Shown here piece after piece: positions 16,232-24,575 of a stretch of DNA of 48,308 nt; the stretch's first letter is position 1, and each line of letters begins with the position of its first letter. The stretch comes from Alphaproteobacteria bacterium HGW-Alphaproteobacteria-11. GTDB taxonomy: Bacteria > Pseudomonadota > Alphaproteobacteria > Parvibaculales > Parvibaculaceae. Position numbers and translations under genes: made by a program. The notes beneath the pieces were generated by a model. That model did not search any database, had not been told where the DNA came from, and was given only the letters and a program-made list of their open reading frames with translations. The stretch is taken from assembly GCA_002841195.1 (NCBI GenBank), contig PHEO01000004.1, positions 1 to 48,308 of the forward strand, read 5' to 3'.

Positions 16232-17587
16232 ATGAAAAGGACGACCATGCTGGTGTCCGCAATTGCGATCAGCGCACTCGCGACGAGCGCGCTGGCCAAG
16301 GTGCCGGATGCCCAAGTGAACCGCCTGGGTCAGGATCTGACCCCGATGGGTTCGGAAAAGGCCGGCGATGGCGACATCCCCGCATGGACCGGCGGCCTGC
16401 CGACCGTGCCGAGCAATGTCACCTACACGCCCGGTCAGAAGCTGCAGAACCCGTTCGCCAGCGACCCGATCAAATACACGGTCACAGGCGCGAATGCCGG
16501 TCAGTACGACGACATCCTGACCGAGGGTTACAAGGCCCTGCTGAAGGCCTATCCGACCTACAAGATGGACGTCTATGAAACGCGCCGCACCTGCGCGTTC
16601 CCGGACCGCTTCTACGAAGCCAACAAGCGCAACGCCGCGGTTGGCGAACTTGTCGGCGGCGGCGCCGGCATCAGCCAGGCGATTTTCGGTTCGCCGTTCC
16701 CGATCCCGAACAGCGCGCTCGAGATCATCTGGAACCACACGCTGCGTTATCGCTCGTTCAAGGTGGTGCGTCAGTTCGCGGCGGCGCCTGTGACGCGCGG
16801 CGGCGACTACACGTTGCAGATCGTCCAGGACGAAGCCATCCTGCAGTGGTCGGATCCTTCGGCGGGCAAGGCCGAGGATCTCGAGAACATCTCGATCTAC
16901 TACATCGCCAACACGATCGCCCCGGCCCGCGCCGCCGGCAGCGTGATCCTGGTGTATGAAGCCCTGAACGCGCAGGCTCAGCCGCGTCAGGCCTGGCAGT
17001 ACAGCCCCGGTACGCGCCGCGTGCGCCGCGCGCCGAACATCGCCTACGACAACCCCGGCACGAACTCGGACGGTCTGTCGACCTCCGACTCGTTCGACGG
17101 TTACAACGGCGCGCCGGACCGCTACGACTGGACCGTGCTCGGCAAGACCAAGAAGCTCGTTTCGGCCAATGCCTATGACGGTGAATCGGTACCCTACAGC
17201 GACTACCTGAAACCGTCGCATATAAACCAGGATCGGGTTCGCTATGAGCTGCGTCGCGTCTGGGAAGTCGAAGCCAAGCTTCGCGCCGATACGCGTCACG
17301 TCTATTCCCGCCGCGTCTATGCGAACGAGGAAGACGCCTACCAGATGTCGACCGTGGCGCTTTACGACGGCCGCGGCCAGCTCTGGCGCGTGCAGGAAAT
17401 GCACCAGATCCAGCGCTACAACGTGCCGCTCTGCGGTTCGGCGGGCGAGATCGTCTATGACCTGCAGGCCGGCCGTTATCTGGCGCTCGCCCTGCAGAAC
17501 GAAGAGCCGCCGGTGAACTACTTCGCCGACGAAATCGACAAGTCGCGTTACACGCCGAACTCGATCCGTCAGCTCGGCGTCCGCTAA
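16232..17587 (+). CDS. DUF1329-family exported protein
   Basis: The 451-residue product has a signal peptide (MKRTTMLVSAIAISALATSALA, cut near residue 22) and the DUF1329 opening AQVNRLGQDLTPMGSEKAG, with DGDIPAWTGG shortly after. The rest is beta-rich, as expected of this periplasmic or outer-membrane-linked family, which shows a distant likeness to LolB/LolA-type lipid carriers. A good ribosome site (GGAGGG) precedes the ATG. It is found with DUF1302 proteins in many proteobacteria, and the pair is thought to move hydrophobic molecules; this is context-based, not proven. Confidence 0.92.
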   Translation: MKRTTMLVSAIAISALATSALAKVPDAQVNRLGQDLTPMGSEKAGDGDIPAWTGGLPTVPSNVTYTPGQKLQNPFASDPIKYTVTGANAGQYDDILTEGYKALLKAYPTYKMDVYETRRTCAFPDRFYEANKRNAAVGELVGGGAGISQAIFGSPFPIPNSALEIIWNHTLRYRSFKVVRQFAAAPVTRGGDYTLQIVQDEAILQWSDPSAGKAEDLENISIYYIANTIAPARAAGSVILVYEALNAQAQPRQAWQYSPGTRRVRRAPNIAYDNPGTNSDGLSTSDSFDGYNGAPDRYDWTVLGKTKKLVSANAYDGESVPYSDYLKPSHINQDRVRYELRRVWEVEAKLRADTRHVYSRRVYANEEDAYQMSTVALYDGRGQLWRVQEMHQIQRYNVPLCGSAGEIVYDLQAGRYLALALQNEEPPVNYFADEIDKSRYTPNSIRQLGVR

Positions 17588-17612
17588 AGCGGCAGTCGTG
17601 AGGATTTGAGGG

Positions 17613-17647
17613 CCGGGCTCCGGGAAACCGGGGCCCGGTTTCTTTTT
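17613..17647 (+). terminator. Intrinsic terminator after the DUF1329 gene
   Basis: An 11-bp stem (17613-17623 with 17628-17638) with a GAAA tetraloop is followed by TTTCTTTTT. Confidence 0.92.
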
Positions 17648-17890
17648 GGGCGGCGCCCCTTCTCCCGCGATCCGGCCGCAGCCGCCTTAACCCTGTTCGA
17701 AAGGGTTCGCCGCACAGGTTCACGAGGCCCAAGACCGCGCTCGAAAAATGCGCTATAAGGAAAAAAACGCTATAAAAAGACAACCAAACAGGAGGCTCGT
17801 CCGGGGGGAGACCGGTGGATTTCGGCGGATTGCCGGAGCCCCAAGTCTGCCTGCGGCGACCCAAACGCCCGAGTGCAGGAGCCCAAGGTA
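17648..17890. other. Control region before the YCF48-like gene
   Basis: No gene is evident. A short direct repeat GCGCTATAAGG / ACGCTATAAAA lies near 17750-17777 and could contain the -10 region. GCAGGAGCCC supplies the ribosome site just before 17891. Confidence 0.4.
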
Positions 17891-18967
17891 ATGTCACCGT
17901 CGATTATCGAGACCCTTTCCAGCGGCTTGCCGCGCCTTCGCCGCGCCGCCGCCGTGTTTTTCGCACTGGCTTTCGCCGCCGTCGCGCCCGCCGCCGCGCA
18001 GGACATGGAGGGCGGCAGCAAACCGTCCTATGCGATGCAATCGGCGCTGGCGCCAGAATCCCTGCTGCTCGATGCGACCTATGCCAATGGCCGGCTGGTT
18101 GCCGTTGGCGAATATGGACATGTCGTCTATTCCGACGATCGCGGCGTCACCTGGACGCAAGCCGCGTCCGTGCCGACACAGGCGACGCTGACCGGCGTCA
18201 CCTTCGTCGATGCGAAACTCGGCTTCGCTGTCGGCCACGATGCGACGATCATCCGCACACGCGATGGCGGCGAGAACTGGGATCTCGTCTATCACGATGC
18301 CGAATCCGAAATGGCATTCATGGCCGTCTATTTCGAAAATGAAGAGCGCGGATTCGCGCTCGGCGCCTTCGCCTTCATGGTCGAGACACAGGATGGCGGC
18401 GAGCCCGACAGTTGGGAAGAACGTTCGCTCAGCGATGGCTTGCTCGACGACTATCACCTCAACAAGCTTTTCTCGGACAAGGACGGCGATCTCTACATCG
18501 CCGCCGAGTTCGGCATCGTCTATCACTCCAGCGACAAGGGCCGCACCTTCACCAGCATCCAGACGCAGTATGAAGGTTCGTTCTGGGGCGGCTTCGGCAT
18601 GAGCGACGGTTCGGTCATGGTGTTCGGCATGCGCGGCAACGCTTTCCGTTCCTGGGACAAGGGTCAGAGCTGGACGAAAGTCGACACGGGCACCGACAAG
18701 TCGATTGCCGGCGGCGTTCAGCTTGGCGGCGGCAAGATCATCCTGGTCGGCCTACAAGGCTATGTCGGCTACAGCGACGACAACGGGAATAGCTTCGTCG
18801 AGGTCACACGCGCCGATCGCCTCGGCTATGCGGCGGTTTCGGACGGACCGGACGGTCAGATCGTCGTCTTCGGTGAACCCGGCGCCAAGCTGATGCCGGA
18901 CGATCCCGAGAAGGCCCGCGAAGCCGTTGGCGCGCGGATCACCGCCGCCACGGAAGGCGGCAGCTAG
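17891..18967 (+). CDS. YCF48-like beta-propeller exported protein
   Basis: The 358-residue product has a signal peptide (ending near AAAQ) and repeated propeller blades of the YCF48/BNR type: YSDDRGVTWTQ, TRDGGENWDLV, SSDKGRTFTS, SWDKGQSWTKV and YSDDNGNSFVEV. Each has the Asp-x-Gly-x-x-W/F pattern. In proteobacteria such proteins sit beside DUF1302, DUF1329 and an MMPL/RND transporter; the first two are upstream here but no transporter follows. It is probably a periplasmic scaffold for this system. ATG 17891 was chosen over the frame's earlier start because AGGAG lies about 9 bases before it. Confidence 0.9.
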   Translation: MSPSIIETLSSGLPRLRRAAAVFFALAFAAVAPAAAQDMEGGSKPSYAMQSALAPESLLLDATYANGRLVAVGEYGHVVYSDDRGVTWTQAASVPTQATLTGVTFVDAKLGFAVGHDATIIRTRDGGENWDLVYHDAESEMAFMAVYFENEERGFALGAFAFMVETQDGGEPDSWEERSLSDGLLDDYHLNKLFSDKDGDLYIAAEFGIVYHSSDKGRTFTSIQTQYEGSFWGGFGMSDGSVMVFGMRGNAFRSWDKGQSWTKVDTGTDKSIAGGVQLGGGKIILVGLQGYVGYSDDNGNSFVEVTRADRLGYAAVSDGPDGQIVVFGEPGAKLMPDDPEKAREAVGARITAATEGGS

Positions 18968-18999
18968 ACAGAAGCGGCCATGTGCCCGCACGCGACAGA

Positions 19000-19025
19000 C
19001 CCCGGCCATCGCGGCCGGGGTTTTT
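19000..19025 (+). terminator. Intrinsic terminator after the YCF48-like gene
   Basis: CCCCGGCC (19000-19007) pairs with GGCCGGGG (19013-19020), followed by TTTTT. It separates the exported-protein genes from the CoA-ester operon. Confidence 0.9.
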
Positions 19026-19122
19026 CGTTTGCCGGTGCGCGCCCCGGCGATTGTCCCCTTTTCATCGCCGGTCGCGCGGGCCACAATCCCGGAAACGAAA
19101 ATAAAACGAGGGAGCGCGAAGC

Positions 19123-19926
19123 ATGACGGACGGCGTCGATTTCAGCCGCTACAAAAGGATCAAGGCGAGCCGTCAGGGCCGCGTGCTGACGCTGGCGCTC
19201 AGCAACCCGGCGCTGATGAACGCGGTTGACGGCGAAATGCATCGTGAGCTTTCAAGCATCTTTCTCGACGCCGCCGACGATCGCGAATCCGATATCGTCG
19301 TCCTCACCGGCGAAGGATCGGCGTTTTCGGCGGGCGGCGACCTCAACTGGATGAAACGCAGTTTCGAAGCCGGCGACAAGGGCCCGGACGCGGCGGAGGC
19401 AAAGCGCATCGTCTTCTCGCTGCTCGATCTCGAAAAGCCGATCATCGCCAAGGTGCGCGGGCCGGCGGTCGGCCTCGGCGCGACCATCGCGCTGATGTGC
19501 GACGTGATTTTTGCCAGCGACAATGCGCGCTTCGCCGATCCGCATGTGCGGGCCGGCATCGTGGCGGGCGATGGCGGCGCGATCATCTGGCCGCAGCTTG
19601 TCGGCTATGCGCGGGCCAAGGAATATCTGATGACGGGCGACGCCGTTTCGGCGGTGGAGGCGGAACGCATCGGCCTCGTCAATCATGTGGTGCCGGATGC
19701 CGAGCTTGACGCTCGCGTCGATGCCTTCGCGGCGAAGCTTGCCAGCGGCGCCATCCAGGCGATCAAATACAGCAAGGTGTCGGTCAATATCGGCCTGAAG
19801 CAACTTGCGCATACGATCCTCGACACCTCGATCGGATACGAGATGCTGACCTTCACGACCGAAGATCACAAGGAAGCGGTCAACGCGTTTCTCGAAAAGC
19901 GCAAACCGGCATTCACGGGGCGGTGA
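19123..19926 (+). CDS. Enoyl-CoA hydratase/isomerase family protein
   Basis: The 267-residue crotonase-fold enzyme shows the two oxyanion-hole segments, GSAFSAGGDLNWMKR and VRGPAVGLGATIALMCD, at their normal places. It has a typical end (AVNAFLEKRKPAFTGR). Crotonases hydrate or isomerise enoyl-CoA esters; the exact substrate is unknown. It heads a tight run of four genes with two acyl-CoA dehydrogenase-type proteins and a short-chain dehydrogenase, which suggests a beta-oxidation-like route for one compound. Its stop overlaps the possible GTG start of the next gene. Confidence 0.93.
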   Translation: MTDGVDFSRYKRIKASRQGRVLTLALSNPALMNAVDGEMHRELSSIFLDAADDRESDIVVLTGEGSAFSAGGDLNWMKRSFEAGDKGPDAAEAKRIVFSLLDLEKPIIAKVRGPAVGLGATIALMCDVIFASDNARFADPHVRAGIVAGDGGAIIWPQLVGYARAKEYLMTGDAVSAVEAERIGLVNHVVPDAELDARVDAFAAKLASGAIQAIKYSKVSVNIGLKQLAHTILDTSIGYEMLTFTTEDHKEAVNAFLEKRKPAFTGR

Positions 19927-19931
19927 CGGCG

Positions 19932-21119
19932 ATGGATGCTGCCATGAGCGACATGCCGCTCAATTTCGACGAGCCGGAGCATGTGCGGATGCTGCGCGAT
20001 GCGACGCGCCGCTTCGTCGAAGCTGAAATGCCGCGGGCGCGGGCGCGCGAATGGGATCGCGGGAATATCTATCCCGCCGAAACGATGAAAAAGCTCGCCG
20101 CGATGGGCATGATGGGCCTGACCGTCGAGGAGAAATATGGCGGGGCCGGCGTCGACATCTACGCGACGATGGCGGTCATCGAGGAAATCGCCAAGCGTTC
20201 GGTTGCGGTCGCCTGCCCTTACATCATGGCGGTCTGTTATGCGGGCATGAATCTCGGTGAAAGCGCCAGCGAGGCACAGAAGCAGGAATTGCTGCCGAAG
20301 GTCGCGGCGGGCAACCTGCTCTTTGCCTATGGATTGTCCGAACCCAATGTCGGCGGCGATCTTGCCACCGTCGAAACGACGGCGCGGCGCGACGGCGACA
20401 CGGTTGTCATCAACGGCGCCAAGCGCTGGTGCACAGGCGCCGATATCGCCGATTACATATTCTGTCTGCTGCGCTCAGGGCCGAAGGAAGACAAGTACAA
20501 GAACCTGTCGATCGTGCTGGTGCCGCCGACGCTGCCCGGCATCACCATCACGCCGCTCGGCCATCTCGGCATTCGCGGCGTTGAAACCAAGGATGTCACC
20601 TTCGACGATGTGCGGGTGCCCGCCGCCAATATTCTCGGCGGCGAGGCGATGTGGAACAAGGGCTGGCAACAGCTTGCCGGGCGGGCGCTCGAGGTCGAGA
20701 AGCTCGAATTGTCGGCCTGCGCGCTCGGGCTTGCCGAGGCCGCCGTCGCCGATGCCTGGACTTACGCGGAAGAGCGGGTGCAGTTCGGCCGCGCCATTGC
20801 CGGTCATCAGGCCATCCGGCACATGCTGGCCGAGGCGCGCACGAAGGTTCGCGCGATGCGCCTGATGCTCTACAGCGCCGCCTGGCTTGCCGATCAGGGG
20901 CGTCCCTGTTCGGTCGAGACGTCGATGGCCAAGCTCTTTTGCTGCGAAGGCGCGGCGGAAGTTACACAGACCTGCATGCGCGTCACCGGCGCCTATGGCC
21001 TCTCCGACGAGATGGACATGGAGCGCTATGTGCGCGACGCGATCAGCCTGCCGATCGTCGGCGGTTCGTCGAACATGCAGAAGAACAATATCGCCAACCG
21101 GCTGAAGCTCGGCGCCTGA
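19932..21119 (+). CDS. Acyl-CoA dehydrogenase
   Basis: The 395-residue flavoprotein has the standard three-domain fold: helical amino end, the middle segment LLFAYGLSEPNVGGDLATVET, and the carboxyl FAD region ERVQFGRAIAGHQAIRHMLA and GAYGLSDEMDMERYVRDA. The usual catalytic Glu motif (YEGT-like) is replaced by VGGSSNMQ. The base is therefore probably the Glu in EVEKLEL on the preceding helix, as in isovaleryl- and long-chain-type enzymes. GTG at 19923 and ATG at 19944 are alternative starts. It passes electrons to ETF; the substrate is unknown. Confidence 0.92.
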   Translation: MDAAMSDMPLNFDEPEHVRMLRDATRRFVEAEMPRARAREWDRGNIYPAETMKKLAAMGMMGLTVEEKYGGAGVDIYATMAVIEEIAKRSVAVACPYIMAVCYAGMNLGESASEAQKQELLPKVAAGNLLFAYGLSEPNVGGDLATVETTARRDGDTVVINGAKRWCTGADIADYIFCLLRSGPKEDKYKNLSIVLVPPTLPGITITPLGHLGIRGVETKDVTFDDVRVPAANILGGEAMWNKGWQQLAGRALEVEKLELSACALGLAEAAVADAWTYAEERVQFGRAIAGHQAIRHMLAEARTKVRAMRLMLYSAAWLADQGRPCSVETSMAKLFCCEGAAEVTQTCMRVTGAYGLSDEMDMERYVRDAISLPIVGGSSNMQKNNIANRLKLGA

Positions 21120-21130
21120 AGGAGACCTCG

Positions 21131-22324
21131 ATGAGCGATACGCAGATACGCATGGGCGGCGCGGCCGATCCTGTTGCCGCAGCGGATGGATTTGCAGAGG
21201 AGGTTGCCGCGCGCGCCGCCGAAATCGAGGCCAACCGCTTTTTGCCGCAGGACATCGCGCGGCGTTTCGCCGAGACGGGGCTCTACCGGCTTTGCGTGCC
21301 TGCCGCCTATGGCGGCCGGGAAGCGCATCCCGCCGTTCTCTTCGAGACCGTGGAGCGGCTGGCGCGGGCCGATGGGTCGGCGGCCTGGTGTGTCTTTATC
21401 GGCGCGACGTCGGGACTTGTCGCGGGTTTTCTCGCACCGGAGGAAGCGCAGGCCGTGTTCGGCGATCCGCTGACCATTACGGCCGGCGTCTTCGCGCCGC
21501 GCGGCAAGGCTGTGCATGCGGTCGAAAAGGGCGTGTCCGGCTACCGCGTCAACGGGCGCTGGCAATGGGGATCGGGTTCGCGCAATGCGCATTATATTTC
21601 CGGCGGCTGCATGATCCTCGGCTCCGACGGCAAGCCGGAAATGGCGGCCGAAGACATTCCGCAGAACCGGATGATGATGTTCGACGCCAAGGACGTGACG
21701 CTGCTCGATACCTGGGACGTGTCGGGACTTTGCGGCACCGGCAGCACCGATTTCGAAGTGAGCGATTTGTTCGTGCCGGCCAAGCGCGCGGTCAGCCTTG
21801 TCAGCGACAAGCCGCTCGCCCGGCCGCTCTATTGTTTTCCGACCTTCGGCCTTCTCGGCATCGGCATCGCGGCGGTGGCGCTCGGGCTCGCGCGCGGTTC
21901 GATCGATACGCTGGTCGAGCTTGCGGGCGGCAAGACGCCGCAAGGTTCGTCGAAGCCGCTGGCGCTGCGCGCCAAGGCGCAGCTCGACGTGTCGCAGGCC
22001 GAGGCGCTGACGCGTTCGGCGCGCAGTTGGCTTCTGGAGGCTGTCGACGCGGCCTACACGGCGGCGGAAAAGAACGGCGAGATGACGGTCGCCCATCGCC
22101 GCGATATTCGCCTTGCGACCACACATGCGGTGCAGTCGGCGGCGCGGGCGGTCGATCTGATGTACACGCTCGCCGGCGGCAGCTCGGTCTATCGCGGTTC
22201 GCCCTTGCAACGCCAGTTCCGCGATGTGCATGTCGCGACCCAGCACATGATGGTGTCGGATGCGACCTATGAGCTGACGGGCCGGTTGCTGCTCGGCGTG
22301 CCGACCAACACGGCGATGCTCTAA
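21131..22324 (+). CDS. Acyl-CoA dehydrogenase-like flavoprotein (type 2 / monooxygenase group)
   Basis: The 397-residue product has an acyl-CoA dehydrogenase-like fold of the kind with the type 2 carboxyl domain shared with flavin-dependent hydroxylases such as HsaA. Examples are GRWQWGSGSRNAHYISGGCM in the middle and GGSSVYRGSPLQRQFRDVHVATQHMMVS near the end. Enzymes of this group use reduced flavin from a separate reductase to hydroxylate aromatic or steroid rings, or to oxidise other small compounds. No reductase gene is adjacent. The ATG has GGAGACC upstream and lies 11 bases after the previous stop, so it belongs to the operon. Dehydrogenase versus monooxygenase activity cannot be decided from sequence alone. 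Confidence 0.85.
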   Translation: MSDTQIRMGGAADPVAAADGFAEEVAARAAEIEANRFLPQDIARRFAETGLYRLCVPAAYGGREAHPAVLFETVERLARADGSAAWCVFIGATSGLVAGFLAPEEAQAVFGDPLTITAGVFAPRGKAVHAVEKGVSGYRVNGRWQWGSGSRNAHYISGGCMILGSDGKPEMAAEDIPQNRMMMFDAKDVTLLDTWDVSGLCGTGSTDFEVSDLFVPAKRAVSLVSDKPLARPLYCFPTFGLLGIGIAAVALGLARGSIDTLVELAGGKTPQGSSKPLALRAKAQLDVSQAEALTRSARSWLLEAVDAAYTAAEKNGEMTVAHRRDIRLATTHAVQSAARAVDLMYTLAGGSSVYRGSPLQRQFRDVHVATQHMMVSDATYELTGRLLLGVPTNTAML

Positions 22325-22363
22325 CACATTGAATCTTTTACTTATTTCTGGAGACAAATCGCG

Positions 22364-23149
22364 ATGAGCGAAGCACGAAAAGGCCGGGTCGCCGGCAAGA
22401 TGGCGTTCGTCACCGGCGGCGCGCAGGGGCTCGGCAAGGCGTCGGCGATCATGCTGGCGCGCGAGGGCGCGAAAGTGACGCTGGCCGATATCAACGAGAA
22501 GGGCGCGCAGGAAGTCGCCGACGAGATCAACGCGGATCGTCCGGGTACGGCCTTTGCCGTCGGGCTCGACGTCACGCGCGAAGACCAGTGGAAGGCCGCG
22601 CTTGCCGAAGCCGACAAGGCGATGGGTGGCATCAATGTGCTTTTCAACAATGCCGGCATCGGCGGCGGCACGACGGTGGAGGAAACCGATTTCGAGACCT
22701 ACAAGAAGGTCATGGCGGTCGATGTCGATTCGGTCTTTCTCGGCTGCAAATATGCGACCTCCTACATGGTGCCTCATGCGCCGGGCTCGATCATCAACAC
22801 ATCGTCGATCGCCGGACTGATCGCCGGTCACAACATGGCGGCCTACAACGCGGCCAAGGCGGCCGTCTGGCTGCTGTCCAAATCGGTGGCGCTGCATTGC
22901 GCCAAGCGCGGCTACCGCATCCGCTCCAACTCGATCCACCCGACCTTCATCGACACGCCAATCCTCGACGGCATGGCGCGCGGCATGTCGAAGGAGGAGC
23001 TGGTGAAGAAGCTCGCCAAGCAGGTGCCGCTCGGCATTGTCGGCGAACCGGACGACGTCGCCTATTGCGTGCTTTATCTGGCGTCCGACGAATCGAAATT
23101 CATTACCGGCGCCGAAATCAAGATCGATGGCGGCATTAGCGCGATGTAA
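22364..23149 (+). CDS. Short-chain dehydrogenase/reductase (SDR)
   Basis: The 261-residue classical SDR has the cofactor motif VTGGAQGLGKASA, the NNAG motif in VLFNNAGIGGG, catalytic Ser in IINTSSIAG and the YNAAKAA active-site Tyr/Lys. The Asp in TLADINE after the second strand suggests NAD(H) preference. It closes the enoyl-CoA hydratase/acyl-CoA dehydrogenase operon and may oxidise the hydroxyacyl intermediate; this is inference from position. Confidence 0.93.
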   Translation: MSEARKGRVAGKMAFVTGGAQGLGKASAIMLAREGAKVTLADINEKGAQEVADEINADRPGTAFAVGLDVTREDQWKAALAEADKAMGGINVLFNNAGIGGGTTVEETDFETYKKVMAVDVDSVFLGCKYATSYMVPHAPGSIINTSSIAGLIAGHNMAAYNAAKAAVWLLSKSVALHCAKRGYRIRSNSIHPTFIDTPILDGMARGMSKEELVKKLAKQVPLGIVGEPDDVAYCVLYLASDESKFITGAEIKIDGGISAM

Positions 23150-23221
23150 GGGGTTCGCCGTTTAAGCTTTTCCGTCGGGTCTTGCGGGGAGGCGAGGCCG
23201 GTCCCATATCGGTCGGCAACC

Positions 23222-23935
23222 ATGACCCAGCGCATTCTCATCGTGCTCCATCAGGAGCGTTCCAGCCCCGGCCGGGTGGCGCAGGCGCTGCTGCGGCGCG
23301 GCTGCGAACTCGACATCCGTCGCCCGGCGCTGGGCGATCCGTTGCCCGCCGATATGTCGGCGCATGACGCCGCCATTATTTTCGGCGGGCCGATGAGCGC
23401 CAATGACGAGCTTCCTTTCATCAAGGCCGAGACCGACTGGATCGGTGTACCGCTGAGGGAAGAAAAGCCTTATCTCGGCATCTGCCTTGGCGGGCAGATG
23501 CTGGCACGCTATCTCGGGGCCCGCGTCTGGGCGCATCCCGAAGCGCGGGTCGAGGCCGGCTATTATCCGATCCGGCCGACCGCCGAGGGCGGGCATCTCT
23601 TCGACGATCCGCAATATGTCTATCAATGGCACCGCGAGGGCTTCGAGCTGCCTTCGGGCGCGGTGCAGCTTGCCGAAGGGGCCGGCGACTTCCCGGTCCA
23701 GGCGATGCGCTATGGCGACAAGGCCTATGGCCTCCAGTTCCACCCCGAACTGACGACGCCGATGATGGATGCCTGGCTGACACTGGCGGCGGAGCGGCTG
23801 AAGCAGCCCGGCGCCCAGCCGGCGGAGGCGCATCGCGAAGGCCGCAAGGCCCATGACGCGGCACTGCGGGCATGGCTCGGGCGCTTCCTCGACCACTGGC
23901 TGCCGCCGGAGGCCGGCGCGGGCGTCGAGAGCTGA
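23222..23935 (+). CDS. Class I glutamine amidotransferase-like protein
   Basis: The 237-residue product has the GATase1 fold with the nucleophile C88 in YLGICLGGQMLA, a catalytic His in GLQFHPELTT (HPE) and IFGGPMSAND as the oxyanion-loop region. It is a free-standing GMP-synthase-like amidotransferase domain; such proteins may hydrolyse glutamine or gamma-glutamyl compounds. No synthetase partner is encoded next to it. It precedes a convergent tRNA-Ala gene. Confidence 0.9.
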   Translation: MTQRILIVLHQERSSPGRVAQALLRRGCELDIRRPALGDPLPADMSAHDAAIIFGGPMSANDELPFIKAETDWIGVPLREEKPYLGICLGGQMLARYLGARVWAHPEARVEAGYYPIRPTAEGGHLFDDPQYVYQWHREGFELPSGAVQLAEGAGDFPVQAMRYGDKAYGLQFHPELTTPMMDAWLTLAAERLKQPGAQPAEAHREGRKAHDAALRAWLGRFLDHWLPPEAGAGVES

Positions 23936-23961
23936 ATTCGGGGGAAGGGATGCTCCGGGAA

Positions 23962-24037
23962 TGGTGGAGCCGAGCGGGATCGAACCGCTGACCTCCTCAT
24001 TGCGAACGAGGCGCTCTCCCAACTGAGCTACGGCCCC
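23962..24037 (-). tRNA. tRNA-Ala (anticodon CGC)
   Basis: On the minus strand this is a 76-base cloverleaf. The acceptor GGGGCCG pairs with CGGCTCC (one G-U pair) before A and an encoded CCA. The D-loop contains AGCTCAGTTGGGAGAGC. The anticodon loop TTCGCAA gives anticodon CGC, reading GCG alanine codons. The T-arm contains GGTTCGATCC. Confidence 0.97.
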
Positions 24038-24259
24038 GGAGCCCTGCGCCTTTTCGGCGCCGGAGGCCACTTCCTAGGCGGCGGCGGGCGAGGTGTCAAG
24101 TGAGCGGCGGGGCCCTCGGAGGCCGCGTGGAAACCCGTCCTTGAACCCCGTGCCGGGCCCGTTTACACCTTGGATAACGGATTCGCCGCGGCACCCTTCG
24201 CGCCGCTCTCCGCGTGGCCGACTGCTGCGGCCGCGAACAATCAACAATGGCGAGGCCCC
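24038..24259. other. Non-coding interval between tRNA-Ala and the yggT gene
   Basis: I see no gene in these 222 bases. It should hold the divergent promoters of tRNA-Ala (minus strand) and of the YggT/folD operon, but I cannot point to a clear consensus. Confidence 0.4.
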
Positions 24260-24565
24260 ATGATTGCGCTGCTGAACCTGATCGCCTCGGCCATCACCAT
24301 CTATGTCTGGATCATCGTGATCGGGGTGGTGCTGAGCTGGCTGGTCGCCTTCAACGTCGTCAACACGCATAACCGTTTCGTCTATACCGTCGTCGACACG
24401 ATCAACCGGCTGACGGAGCCGGCGCTGCGGCCGATCCGCAACATCCTGCCCAATCTCGGCGGTATCGACATTTCGCCGGTCATCCTGATCCTGCTGCTTT
24501 TCTTCCTGCGCAACCTGATCGTCTATGACGTGCCGATCTGGCTCGGCTATGGGGTCGGGTACTGA
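24260..24565 (+). CDS. YggT family membrane protein
   Basis: This 101-residue inner-membrane protein has two hydrophobic segments (about 4-27 and 74-92) flanking the family motif [25 protein letters not shown], which I read in parts. YggT proteins have been linked to osmotic or potassium shock tolerance and, by relatives, to cell-division sites; function remains vague. The ATG at 24260 was chosen because the family starts right before the first helix. It is followed closely by folD. Confidence 0.9.
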   Translation: MIALLNLIASAITIYVWIIVIGVVLSWLVAFNVVNTHNRFVYTVVDTINRLTEPALRPIRNILPNLGGIDISPVILILLLFFLRNLIVYDVPIWLGYGVGY

Positions 24566-24575
24566 GCGGGGCGGC

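Noticed and set aside
21026-22939. Long minus-strand open frame opposite the acyl-CoA dehydrogenase-like and SDR genes
   Set aside because: It is a shadow frame of GC-rich genes; the translation is low-complexity Arg/His-rich with no domain.
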